DNA from: CAUZWH01 sp965224275
GTDB lineage: Bacteria; Pseudomonadota; Alphaproteobacteria; SHVV01
DNA length: 64,000 bases
Direction of reading: 5' to 3'
Assembly (NCBI GenBank): GCA_965224275.1
Contig: CBDCYR010000008.1
Coordinates: forward strand, 169,898 to 233,897
This document shows positions 28,985-37,532 of the stretch, in pieces. A program made the position numbers and the translations under genes. The notes beneath the pieces were generated by a model, which had not been told where the DNA came from, made no database searches, and saw only the letters and a program-made list of their open reading frames with translations. Numbering within the stretch: position 1 is the stretch's first letter; the number at the start of each line of letters is the position of its first letter.

Positions 28985-29098
28985 AACCCGTTGCGTCGTA
29001 GTGGCTTGTTCGAATTAGACCGATTACCAGTATCTCATCGCTGTGCAGGCAAGTGAACGGGTGGGGGTATGCGGCCGAATTAGCGATCCGCTCTACTG

Positions 29099-29584
29099 TT
29101 ACGCGCGTTGCGCACGGCGGCGATACAACGAAAGGAAGCCCAGCAGACCGAGACACATCATCACCAGCGAGCCAGGTATTGGAATTGCCGGAACCTCGCG
29201 GAAATACACAAAGTCCCAATCGACGTCGGCGCCGTTTCCGGGGGCACTCGCGCCATCTCCCCACTCAAATCCGTTGAAACTGGCGGCGGCGGCAACCCCG
29301 GTCCCAGCGAATTGCTGCACTCCGTCCACAAAGAACGCAAACGCGGCGCTATTGGCAGGCGACTCTAGACGGTAAGTGTGAAAATTCCCCAAGTCCGGCA
29401 AGCCGTTCACGGCCGTCACAGGCGGATTGAGTGGCAACGGTGCTGAGTCGAAGAACGCGTCCTCGCCGTCGCTAAACGACGCGATGTACTCAACGCTACC
29501 GAAGAGGACCGAAAAGAACGGGGACTGGAACCCCTCAATATCGAGGATCGAACGAGGTGGGGTCGAGTTCATAGACAGCAGCAA
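29099..29584 (-). pseudogene. PEP-CTERM-like protein, truncated at the N-terminus
   Basis: The C-terminus has a PEP-CTERM/VPLPA-type sorting signal: a PIPGSLVMMCLGLLGFLSLY hydrophobic span followed by RRRAQRA. The upstream segment (LGNFHTYRLESPANSAAFAFF, DGVQQFAGTG) reads like a LamG/concanavalin-like domain. No signal peptide is encoded: the frame is closed by TAA just upstream and only TTG 29584 or ATG 29572 are available. The N-terminal part is missing or rearranged. Intact PEP-CTERM proteins are exported and processed by an exosortase. Confidence 0.6.
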
Positions 29585-29680
29585 CGGCGGCGCGGCGTGA
29601 GACTTAAGGGTGGCTAACAGTGTTTCGACTGCCCTCTTTTAGCTCCTTGACTATACGCCATTGGCGCCCATACATTATCT

Positions 29681-30019
29681 ATGACAGCCATCAAGATCCT
29701 GCGCACTTCCGGCTATCAGAAGCGCGTCAAAAAGCTTCTGAGCGCCACCGAGCAAAAGGCCGCTGAGTATTCGATTGCAGGCGCGCCCACCGCTCACCCA
29801 GTGGTGCCGGGGACTGGTGGTGTCCGCAAGGCCCGGTGGGGTGTCATAGGTCGCGGCAAACGAGGCGGTGTGAGGATTGTCTACCTCTTTGTCGCCGGGA
29901 ATGCCGTTTACATGTTTGATATCTACGGCAAGACCACCAAGGAAGACCACACCGCTGACGAGAAAAAGGCCCTGCGCAAGACTGTTAAGGCGATAAAGGA
30001 CGCGCAGAAAGATGACTAA
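29681..30019 (+). CDS. RelE/HigB-type toxin
   Basis: A 112-residue basic protein whose sequence includes IKILRTSGYQKRVKKLLSA, GVRKARWGVIGRGKRGGVRI and VYLFVAGNAVYMFDIYGK. This matches RelE-superfamily mRNA interferases of the HigB-like, host-inhibition type. The stop overlaps the downstream antitoxin start (8-bp overlap, 30012-30019), a typical toxin-first HigBA order. It probably cleaves mRNA at the ribosome when free. Confidence 0.85.
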   Translation: MTAIKILRTSGYQKRVKKLLSATEQKAAEYSIAGAPTAHPVVPGTGGVRKARWGVIGRGKRGGVRIVYLFVAGNAVYMFDIYGKTTKEDHTADEKKALRKTVKAIKDAQKDD

Positions 30020-30311
30020 ATTAGGCAAGCGTTTGATTGCGGCGGCTGAGGAAGCCCTGGCGCACGCGCGCGGTGAAATCGAATTACCGAGTGATATCGT
30101 CCAGGTGCCAGACGCGATCGATCCGAGCGTTATCCGCAAGGAACTCAAGATGTCGCAGGCGAAGTTTGCCAAAGCCTTTGGTATCAACCTTGCGGCATTG
30201 AAGAATTGGGAACAGGGCCGGCGGCAACCCGACCCGATGGCGCGGGCCTACCTCACCGTTATTGCCAAAAACCCCAATGCAGTGCGTACCGCGCTGGCGG
30301 AGAATGGATGA
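30012..30311 (+). CDS. HigA-type XRE antitoxin
   Basis: A 99-residue protein with a lambda-Cro/XRE HTH: VIRKELKMSQAKFAKAFGIN, LAALKNWEQGRRQPDPMARA. It is overlapped by the toxin gene and likely represses the pair by binding the promoter. A third reading frame begins with ATGATGA overlapping its stop (30308). Confidence 0.85.
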   Translation: MTKLGKRLIAAAEEALAHARGEIELPSDIVQVPDAIDPSVIRKELKMSQAKFAKAFGINLAALKNWEQGRRQPDPMARAYLTVIAKNPNAVRTALAENG

Positions 30312-30527
30312 TGACAGGATCAATCCACGATCACGACTTCGACTTCGAGGTGCGGACGTTCGATCGCTTTCGCAATTTCATGGAGTCGCGGATAGCGGAA
30401 CGCGCGGCCCTTGCAGTCGTCTACGGTGGCTTAACCATCTCAAGCTACTACCTACCCCAAGTCACCAACGCCGTTGATGGTCTACCGAGTGGCAAGCTCG
30501 TTACGGTCGTGAGTACAGGCACCAGCC
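30308..30527 (+). pseudogene. Third ORF of the HigBA operon, truncated by IS5
   Basis: The frame begins in the overlap with the antitoxin stop (ATGATGA) and encodes about 73 residues (FDFEVRTFDRFRNFMESRIA, LAVVYGGLTISSYYLPQVTN). The sequence then enters the IS5 copy. Removing both IS5 copies and one TAA continues the frame into the tRNA-Thr remnant region, so the original 3' end is not certain. I do not recognise the family. Confidence 0.5.
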
Positions 30528-30530
30528 TAA

Positions 30531-31462
30531 GAGGCCAACCCGAAACTAGTTGAGTGATTTCAGTCGGTTGTGGCTTACTCGGTTGTGTCAAAGCAAACGA
30601 GGAGGCACAACATGTGGACCGAAATCACTCGCCCGAATTATGAGCGCCGTGGCGGGCGCTACGCAAGCGACCTGACGGATCGAGAGTGGGCGTTGATCGC
30701 GCCGCTCATGCCGCCGCGCAAGAAGATCGGCCGGCCGAGGACGACGGACCTGCGCCATGTCATGGATGCGGTCATGTACATGGCCTCGACGGGCTGCCAG
30801 TGGGCGATGTTGCCGAACGACTTCCCTCCGCCTTCCACGGTCCAGCGCTATTTCTACGACTGGCGCTCCAACGGCCTGCTGGAGAGCATCAACCATCACC
30901 TGGTCATGGCGGCCCGGGAGCTGGAAGGACGCGAGGCCGGCCCGAGCGCCGGGGTGATCGACAGCCAGAGCGTGAAAACCACGGAAAGCGGTGGTGTTCG
31001 GGGCTATGACGCGGGCAAGAAGATCAAGGGCCGCAAGCGTCACATCGTCACCGATACACTCGGCCTGCTGGTCGGCCTGATCGTGCACGCAGCCGATATC
31101 CAGGACCGCGACGGCGCGCCCGAGGTCCTCAAATCGATCCGTCATCGCTTCCCCCGGCTGCGTCACCTCTTCGCCGACGCCGCCTACGCGGGACCGAAAC
31201 TCGAGGGCGCCCTTGAGGACATCGGCCGCTGGAAGCTCGAGATCATCAAGCGCTCAGACACCGCCCAGGGCTTCGAGCTCCTGCCCAGACGATGGGTCGT
31301 CGAGAGGACCTTCGCCTGGCTCAACCGATGCCGTCGACTGGCCAAGGATTGGGAGAAATCAATCGCCTCCGCACAGGCATGGATTCTTGTCGCCAACATC
31401 CGACTCCTCACAAGGCGGCTCGCAAGGTACTGTTATCAAACATAGAGTTTCGAGTCGGACTC
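30531..31462 (+). mobile_element. IS5-family element, copy 1
   Basis: The 932-bp element has imperfect ~17-bp inverted repeats (GAGGCCAACCCGAAACT; GAGTCCGACTCGAAACT from the other end, 14/17 identical). TAA lies immediately on each side. The next copy begins after one TAA, at 31466. Confidence 0.9.
30612..31445 (+). CDS. IS5-family transposase (copy 1)
   Basis: 278 residues from ATG 30612 (GAGGAGG 6 nt upstream). DDE transposase of the IS4/IS5 superfamily: LTDREWALIAPLMPP (N-terminal DUF4096-type motif), AGVIDSQSVKTTESGG (catalytic Asp), DIQDRDGAPEVLKSIRHRFP and VVERTFAWLNRCRRLAKDWE. It is identical to the second copy except for one base (residue 210: E here, K there). Confidence 0.92.
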   Translation: MWTEITRPNYERRGGRYASDLTDREWALIAPLMPPRKKIGRPRTTDLRHVMDAVMYMASTGCQWAMLPNDFPPPSTVQRYFYDWRSNGLLESINHHLVMAARELEGREAGPSAGVIDSQSVKTTESGGVRGYDAGKKIKGRKRHIVTDTLGLLVGLIVHAADIQDRDGAPEVLKSIRHRFPRLRHLFADAAYAGPKLEGALEDIGRWKLEIIKRSDTAQGFELLPRRWVVERTFAWLNRCRRLAKDWEKSIASAQAWILVANIRLLTRRLARYCYQT

Positions 31463-31465
31463 TAA

Positions 31466-32397
31466 GAGGCCAACCCGAAACTAGTTGAGTGATTTCAGTC
31501 GGTTGTGGCTTACTCGGTTGTGTCAAAGCAAACGAGGAGGCACAACATGTGGACCGAAATCACTCGCCCGAATTATGAGCGCCGTGGCGGGCGCTACGCA
31601 AGCGACCTGACGGATCGAGAGTGGGCGTTGATCGCGCCGCTCATGCCGCCGCGCAAGAAGATCGGCCGGCCGAGGACGACGGACCTGCGCCATGTCATGG
31701 ATGCGGTCATGTACATGGCCTCGACGGGCTGCCAGTGGGCGATGTTGCCGAACGACTTCCCTCCGCCTTCCACGGTCCAGCGCTATTTCTACGACTGGCG
31801 CTCCAACGGCCTGCTGGAGAGCATCAACCATCACCTGGTCATGGCGGCCCGGGAGCTGGAAGGACGCGAGGCCGGCCCGAGCGCCGGGGTGATCGACAGC
31901 CAGAGCGTGAAAACCACGGAAAGCGGTGGTGTTCGGGGCTATGACGCGGGCAAGAAGATCAAGGGCCGCAAGCGTCACATCGTCACCGATACACTCGGCC
32001 TGCTGGTCGGCCTGATCGTGCACGCAGCCGATATCCAGGACCGCGACGGCGCGCCCGAGGTCCTCAAATCGATCCGTCATCGCTTCCCCCGGCTGCGTCA
32101 CCTCTTCGCCGACGCCGCCTACGCGGGACCGAAACTCGAGGGCGCCCTTGAGGACATCGGCCGCTGGAAGCTCAAGATCATCAAGCGCTCAGACACCGCC
32201 CAGGGCTTCGAGCTCCTGCCCAGACGATGGGTCGTCGAGAGGACCTTCGCCTGGCTCAACCGATGCCGTCGACTGGCCAAGGATTGGGAGAAATCAATCG
32301 CCTCCGCACAGGCATGGATTCTTGTCGCCAACATCCGACTCCTCACAAGGCGGCTCGCAAGGTACTGTTATCAAACATAGAGTTTCGAGTCGGACTC
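31466..32397 (+). mobile_element. IS5-family element, copy 2 (tandem)
   Basis: A same-orientation copy of the element at 30531-31462, with period 935 bp. The copies are separated by TAA, and TAA also flanks the outer sides, so the array reads TAA-IS-TAA-IS-TAA. Confidence 0.9.
31547..32380 (+). CDS. IS5-family transposase (copy 2)
   Basis: Same gene as the 30612-31445 copy, with one coding difference at residue 210 (KLEII to KLKII). ATG 31547 with the same GAGGAGG site. Confidence 0.92.
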   Translation: MWTEITRPNYERRGGRYASDLTDREWALIAPLMPPRKKIGRPRTTDLRHVMDAVMYMASTGCQWAMLPNDFPPPSTVQRYFYDWRSNGLLESINHHLVMAARELEGREAGPSAGVIDSQSVKTTESGGVRGYDAGKKIKGRKRHIVTDTLGLLVGLIVHAADIQDRDGAPEVLKSIRHRFPRLRHLFADAAYAGPKLEGALEDIGRWKLKIIKRSDTAQGFELLPRRWVVERTFAWLNRCRRLAKDWEKSIASAQAWILVANIRLLTRRLARYCYQT

Positions 32398-32414
32398 TAA
32401 GACCCACAGAAATA

Positions 32415-32457
32415 TGGTGCCGGCTGGAGGACTCGAACCCCCGACCTATTGATTATA
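32415..32457 (-). other. tRNA-Thr 3'-end remnant (probable attachment site)
   Basis: On the minus strand the sequence matches the 3' part of a tRNA-Thr(TGT) from just inside the anticodon loop to CCA: TAATCAATAGG, then the T-arm GGGGGTTCGAGTCCTCC, then AGCCGGCACCA. The 5' half is not present: upstream (plus coordinates beyond 32457) the bases do not form the D or acceptor arms. Tyrosine-recombinase elements usually integrate in tRNA 3' ends and leave such a duplicate. A P4-type integrase lies ~1.6 kb to the right. Confidence 0.8.
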
Positions 32458-32640
32458 AATCTAAAATTTGCGTCCGACAGCGACCACGCACCAGCACGCT
32501 AAACCCGTCAAAACTCCCATATTCTCTAGCTATCATGGCGACACACTCCGACAGTCGCCGCCACCAACCCGATCGTGTCCCGCGGAGTGGTGTAAGAGCG
32601 TTGCGCTCTACGCTGCTCCCGGCGGGTAGGGCCGGGACGT

Positions 32641-33837
32641 TCAGGCTGCCACGGTGGGCAGCGTGATGGGGACATCATCGCTCAGCGGAGCGATGGATTC
32701 CAGCGTCATGTATCTCCTTGAGACGGCCCACTCGTCGTTCTGCTCGAGAAGGATGGCGCCGACGAGCCGTGTGATGGCGGCTTCGTTGGGAAAGATACCG
32801 ACGACGTTGGTGCGACGCTTGACCTCGGCATGGAGCCGTTCGATCGGGTTTGTGGAGTGCAATTTCTGGCGGTGCTCCCTGGGGAAGCTCATGTAGGCGA
32901 GGACGTCGTGCTCGGCTTCGTCCATGAGAACTGCCAGCTTGGGCACCTTGAGCCTGAGCTGGTCGGCGACCTGGCGCCACTGGACCTTCGCGCTGTCGGC
33001 GTCCTCCTGGGCGAAGGCGGTGGCGACGAAGGCGGAGACGACGCGCCGGCCCTGGCGGCCGGCATGGGCCAGCAGGTTGCGGGCGAAGTGCACGCGGCAG
33101 CGCTGCCATGTGGCGCCGAGGATCCGGGTCGCGGCGGCCTTCAGGCCCTTGTGGTCGTCGGAGATCACCAGCTTCACGCCGCGCAGCCCGCGCCGGGCCA
33201 GCGAGCGCAGGAACTCGGTCCAGAAGGCCTCGGCCTCAGACGCGCCGATCGCCATGCCCAGGACCTCGCGGCGGCCCTGGTCGTTGACGGCCACAGCCAC
33301 GGTCACCGCGACCGAGACGATGCGCCCGGCCTCGCGCACCTTTACATAGGTTGCGTCGAGCCACAGATAGGGCCAGTCGCCCTCCAGCGATCGATCGAGG
33401 AAGCCGTTGACCTTATCGTCGATCTCGCCGCACAGCCTGGAGACCTGGCTCTTGGAGACGCCCGACATGCCCATGGCCTGCACCAGGTCGTCGACCGAGC
33501 GGGTCGACACGCCCTGGATGTAGGCCTCCTGGATCACCGCAGCCAGCGCCTTCTCGGCCATCCGCCGCGGCTCCAGGAAGCCCGGGAAGTAGCTCCCCTT
33601 CCTCAGCTTCGGGATCTTCAGCTCGACCGTGCCGGCCCGCGTCTCCCAGGACCGGTCGCGGTAGCCGTTGCGGTGGGTGATACGATCCGCCGAGCGCTCG
33701 CCGTGAGCGGCGCCGGTCAGGCCCTCGACCTCCAGTGCCATCAGCCGCTCGGCCGTGAAGCCGATCATCTCGCGAAGCAGATCGGCATCGGAGCTCTTCT
33801 CCAAAAGCGCGCGCAGGGTCATCATGTCCTGGGTCAT
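32641..33837 (-). CDS. IS256-family (mutator) transposase
   Basis: 398 residues from ATG 33837 (GGAG upstream). Typical IS256 features: WPYLWLDATYVKVREAGRIV (first catalytic Asp), VLGMAIGASEAEAFW, GVKLVISDDHKGLKAA (second Asp), CRVHFARNLLAHAG, and HSTNPIERLHAEVKRRTNVV (catalytic Glu). The transposase looks intact. The exact element ends could not be fixed by eye; the left end appears between about 32550 and 32640. Confidence 0.88.
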   Translation of the reverse strand: MTQDMMTLRALLEKSSDADLLREMIGFTAERLMALEVEGLTGAAHGERSADRITHRNGYRDRSWETRAGTVELKIPKLRKGSYFPGFLEPRRMAEKALAAVIQEAYIQGVSTRSVDDLVQAMGMSGVSKSQVSRLCGEIDDKVNGFLDRSLEGDWPYLWLDATYVKVREAGRIVSVAVTVAVAVNDQGRREVLGMAIGASEAEAFWTEFLRSLARRGLRGVKLVISDDHKGLKAAATRILGATWQRCRVHFARNLLAHAGRQGRRVVSAFVATAFAQEDADSAKVQWRQVADQLRLKVPKLAVLMDEAEHDVLAYMSFPREHRQKLHSTNPIERLHAEVKRRTNVVGIFPNEAAITRLVGAILLEQNDEWAVSRRYMTLESIAPLSDDVPITLPTVAA

Positions 33838-33905
33838 CGTGGTTCTCCTTCGGGTCAGGTTGGTTTGCACTAGCCCAACCCTAAACCGGAACCGCGATGG
33901 CCTCC

Positions 33906-33973
33906 GCTGTGGATAGCCGGCTTGCCTACGCCAGACTCTCGGCGGTCGCTACGGCAAGCCGCCTACCCACAGC
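33906..33973. repeat. Inverted repeat beside the IS256 gene
   Basis: A 21-bp arm at 33906-33926 pairs with 33953-33973 (18/21 matches, core GGCTTGCC/GGCAAGCC) around a 26-nt spacer. It lies just upstream of the IS256 transposase and may be part of the element's end. Confidence 0.55.
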
Positions 33974-34073
33974 TAACAGAGGCTCCAACAACTCCTACAC
34001 CACGTCCTGGGACACGACCACCAACCCGCTGTGGTATGGTTGCCAATTGGTTGCCAGCCCTAGGAATCACCCC

Positions 34074-35078
34074 GTGTCGAAACGCATCACCAAGCGCGAT
34101 GTAGACGCCCTCAAGGCCGGCACGATCATTTGGGACGCTGAGATCAAAGGGTTTGGCGTTCGTGCTCGGGCGACAGGTGCAAAATACTTCGTCCTCAAGT
34201 ACCGATCTGGCCAGCGGCAACGCTGGTACACGATCGGCCGCTACGCATCACCGTGGACAGTCGAGAAAGCCCGTAAGAAGGCCTCTAAGCTGCTTGGTTC
34301 CGTTGCTGACGATAAAGACCCAGCAACAAGGCGCGAGAGCGATGAGAAGGCCCCTAGGGACGTTTCAGGGTGCGTTACAGCCTTCGTCGAGCACGCCAAA
34401 GCGACGCGAGCCGATAGCACCGCACGGCTCTATGAGAACCTCTTAGTCCGGCTGGCTGTTCCAAAACTCGGCAGTCTCAAGGTTCCCGATGTGACGCACG
34501 GCGATATTGCGCGACTCCACAGTTCGCTGAAGAAAACGCCATTTCAGGCGAACCGCGTCGTTGCCGTTCTCTCCAAGATGTTCAGTTGGGCGGGTAAGCA
34601 AGATTTCGGGTTTGAGATCGACAATCCGTGCGTTGGGATCGACAAGAACCCTGAACCAGCGCGTGAGCGCTTTTTGTCCGATATCGAATTGGTGCGCCTT
34701 GGTACTACGTTGGCCGAAGCGGAGGCCGGAGACGACGAAAGCGTATACGCGATTGCGGCTATCCGATTGTTGCTGTTCACCGGGACACGCTTGAACGAAA
34801 TTCTAACCCTCAAACAGGAGTTCGTTGATATCGAGCGCAGCGTGTTGCGCCTCCCGAGGACGAAAACAGGGCCGCGCACCATCTTTCTGCCAGCGCCGGC
34901 AAAGGAAGTTCTGGCCAATCTCCCAAGCGTCCAAGGCAACCCCTACGTCATCGTTGGTCACAAAGAGGGCAGGCACCTCGTTAACCTCAACAAAGTTTGG
35001 CGACGTATCCGCGACAAAGCAAAGCTCCCGGACGTTCGCATTCACGATGCGCACAACAGCGAATTAATGGCAGCTTGA
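34074..35078 (+). pseudogene. P4-type tyrosine integrase, 3' truncated
   Basis: From GTG 34074 the protein has the DUF4102-type N-terminal part (KRITKRDVDALKAGTIIWDA, SGQRQRWYTIGRYAS), a SAM-like domain, and a catalytic domain through LLLFTGTRLNEILTLKQEFV (first Arg) and LPDVRIHDA. It then breaks into unrelated residues (HNSELMAA) and a stop, losing the HxxR and Tyr segments. It should be inactive. The nearby tRNA-Thr remnant suggests it once belonged to an element using that site. Confidence 0.83.
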
Positions 35079-35294
35079 TATTATAAGTAGTTATTTATAA
35101 TCAGTTACTTACGCTTCCCCAATGTATGTGTTTAGAAAATTCATAATATTTTTCAACACCCTAACAACACAATAGTTTTGTTTTTGATATCGCCGTATAC
35201 TCGCCGGCGATTTTGAGCCGATCGGTGAAGTCGTTGCCGAATGGGCAGCCAACGCGGCAGAGTCCCGTTCCAGTGCAGCGGGGCCTCGCCGCTG
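35079..35294. other. AT-rich gene-free stretch
   Basis: No supported gene in these ~216 bases. The first ~100 bp are AT-rich, with the palindromic-looking TTATAAGTAGTTATTTATAA. It is the junction between the truncated integrase and the glyA fragment. Confidence 0.4.
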
Positions 35295-36033
35295 TTATGC
35301 TTGGTCTAACTTGTCACCGCCCTGTGCAAGCCGTGCGATCCTCGGACTGGCCCGTGCGAGCACCGGCCCGGGGTCGGAGCGGGTCTCGGCGTGGATGAGC
35401 TCTGCGATGCACTCGCCAAGAACCTGCATCCCGGAAGTGCCAAGGCCGCGTGTCGTGGCGGCCGACACACCCAATCGCAGCCCGGTCCACTTCGAGGGGC
35501 TTCGCGCATGGAACGGGACGGGGTTCTTGTTGGACGTGATGCCGGCCCGGGCGAGTGCGGTCTCCGCCTGCTGGCCGAGGAGGCCGACCGAAGCAAGATC
35601 GAGCAGCACCATGTGGGTGTCGGTGCCGCCGCCGACGATCCCGATCCCGCGGTCGGCGAGCGTGGCGGCGAGCGTTCGCGCGTTCTCGACGACGCGCTGC
35701 CCGTAGACCTTGAACTCCGGGCGAAGAGCCTCCCCGAGGCACACCGCCTTGGCGGCGAGGACGTTGGAGTGGAGGCTTCCCTGGACGCCGGGAAACACCG
35801 CGGACTGAAGGCCTTTGGCGAACTCGTCCGAGCGTGCGAGGACGAGCCCGCCCCGGGGGCCCGCGCAGCGTCTTGGTGGTGGTGCAGGTGACGATGTCGG
35901 CGTGCGGCAGGGGCGAGGCGTGCACGCCGGCGGCGACGAGACCCGCGATATGGGCCATGTCGACCAGGAGCCGTGCTTCGACGGCCTCGGCGATGCCTGC
36001 CATGCGTTCAAAGTCGATCGCGCGCGGATAGGC
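35295..36033 (-). pseudogene. Serine hydroxymethyltransferase (glyA-like) C-terminal fragment
   Basis: The minus strand encodes the C-terminal part of SHMT in two frames: AIDFERMAGIAEAVEARLL, LLVDMAHIAGLVAAGVH, then VTCTTTKTLRGP (PLP-lysine region). After a frame change within the G/C-rich run at about 35848-35867 it continues RGGLVLARSDEFAKGLQSAV, GGTDTHMVLLDL and GITSNKNPVPFHARSPSK to a natural-looking stop at 35295. The N-terminal half is absent and the 5' end abuts the IS21 left end at 36034. It is a remnant, not a working enzyme. Confidence 0.82.
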
Positions 36034-36090
36034 TGTTGTTCGGCGTGGAATATTGACCCCCTATTGGGGGTTATCGGCGTCCAAAATTGA

Positions 36091-37470
36091 TGGAGTGGAC
36101 GCCTCCTCCCGACGGCATCGCAGTGTGCCAAGGTGGTGGTGTGACCAACCCCCAGAGGAGGAGGCATCCATGGAACAGGTTAACATCATCGGGATCGATC
36201 TGGCGAAGCGCAGCTTTCAGCTTCACGGTGCTCGGGCGGACGGTTCGGTCGCGTTCCGTAGGAAGGTTAGTCGGGAGAAGCTGCTGTACTTTCTCGCCGC
36301 ACTACCGCGCTGCGTTGTGGCGATGGAGGCCTGTGCGAGCGCTCACCATTGGGGCCGAGAGATTATGCAGCTCGGCCACGATGTGAGGCTGATCCCACCG
36401 ATCTACGTGAAGCCGTTCGTGAAGCGGCAGAAGAACGACGCGGCGGACGCGGAGGCGATCTGCGAGGCGGCGCAGCGCCCGACCATGCGCTTTGTGGCGG
36501 TGAAGGGGGAAGAGCAACAGGCAAGGGCGATGCTGTTCCACACGCGCGATCTTCTGGTGCGCCAGCGCACGCAGACGATCAACGCGCTGCGGGGGCATCT
36601 GGCGGAGTTCGGCGTCGTTGCCCCGCAGGGTGTGGCTCATGTCGGTCGGCTGGCATCGGCACTCGAGGATCCGGGTTCGGGACTACCGGGAGCGGTCCGC
36701 GCGCTGGGCGGCGTTCTGCTCGGTCAGATCGCTGACCTCGACGCGAAGATCGGCGGATTGGAAAAGGAGCTCCGCGCCTGCGCGCGTCAGGACGAGCAGG
36801 CGGCACGGCTGATGACCATCCCAGGGATCGGGCCGATCAGCGCGATGGCGCTCCAGGCCTTCGCGCCGCCGATGGAGAGCTTTCGGCGCGGCCGCGACTT
36901 CTCTGCCTGGCTGGGCCTCGTGCCGCGACAACACACGACCGGCGGCAAGCCGAGGCTTGGCAGGATATCGAAGATGGGCCAACGCGATCTCAGGCGCCTC
37001 TTGATCATCGGCGCCATGGCTGTCGTCAGCTCGGCGGTCAGGCGCGGCGAAACGAACGACCCCTGGCTGGCCAGGATGCTGGCGCGCAAGCCGCGAATGC
37101 TTGTCGCGGTGGCGCTGGCCAACAAGATGGCGCGCATCGTCTGGGTGCTCATGACACGCAAGGAGACCTACCGAGGTTTCGCGCCGGCTGCTGCCTGACA
37201 CGGCGGCAACCTCGCGGAATGACGTCGGGGGTGTGAGCAGGTCGGAGGACGAGTAAGGGCAAACGGTCAATCGAGACGGGATCGGGAAAACCAGCGGTGG
37301 GTCAAGGGGCTTTCAAGCCCGCAAAATTGATCTTGGACCCGGTTCGCGCATCTCCATACGGGCCTGCGGCGTCAAACCAGCCGCATCATGAGGCCGGACA
37401 GATGACCGCACCTGACCACATGCCCCGAGACGTTCAAAGAAATGCTTGCATCAACGGAGGCGTCCACAGA
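36091..37470 (+). mobile_element. IS110/IS1111-like element inside IS21 copy A
   Basis: Subterminal inverted repeats GTGGACGCCTCC (36095-36106) and GGAGGCGTCCAC (37456-37467) bound a single transposase gene. The left flank ends in AAAATTGA and the right flank resumes TGACCCCCC, consistent with insertion in the IS21 terminal repeat (TTGACCCC). Exact ends may vary by a few bases. Confidence 0.75.
36170..37198 (+). CDS. IS110-family transposase
   Basis: 342 residues from ATG 36170 with GAGGAGG upstream. IIGIDLAKRSFQLHGARADG (DEDD N-terminus), KNDAADAEAICEAAQRPTM, MTIPGIGPISAMALQ and LGLVPRQHTTGGKPRLGRIS, KMGQRDLRRLLIIGA are typical. Intact and not closely related to the frameshifted IS110 at 19.8-20.9 kb. 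Confidence 0.92.
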   Translation: MEQVNIIGIDLAKRSFQLHGARADGSVAFRRKVSREKLLYFLAALPRCVVAMEACASAHHWGREIMQLGHDVRLIPPIYVKPFVKRQKNDAADAEAICEAAQRPTMRFVAVKGEEQQARAMLFHTRDLLVRQRTQTINALRGHLAEFGVVAPQGVAHVGRLASALEDPGSGLPGAVRALGGVLLGQIADLDAKIGGLEKELRACARQDEQAARLMTIPGIGPISAMALQAFAPPMESFRRGRDFSAWLGLVPRQHTTGGKPRLGRISKMGQRDLRRLLIIGAMAVVSSAVRRGETNDPWLARMLARKPRMLVAVALANKMARIVWVLMTRKETYRGFAPAAA

Positions 37471-37532
37471 TGACCCCCCTGGTTTTGTGCTCTTGAACAC
37501 ACCTCGTTGTTTGGACAGACGAGGTGGGGGAG

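Noticed and set aside
30588..31166. Minus-strand frame opposite the IS5 transposase (and its twin in copy 2)
   Set aside because: Antisense shadow duplicated only because the IS is duplicated.
30531..32397. The IS5 pair as an assembly duplication
   Set aside because: One base differs between the copies and the TAA spacing is consistent, so a real dimer is favoured; still worth a long-read check.
32415..32457. A tRNA-Thr gene
   Set aside because: Only the 3' half is present; the D-arm, anticodon 5' strand and acceptor 5' strand are missing.
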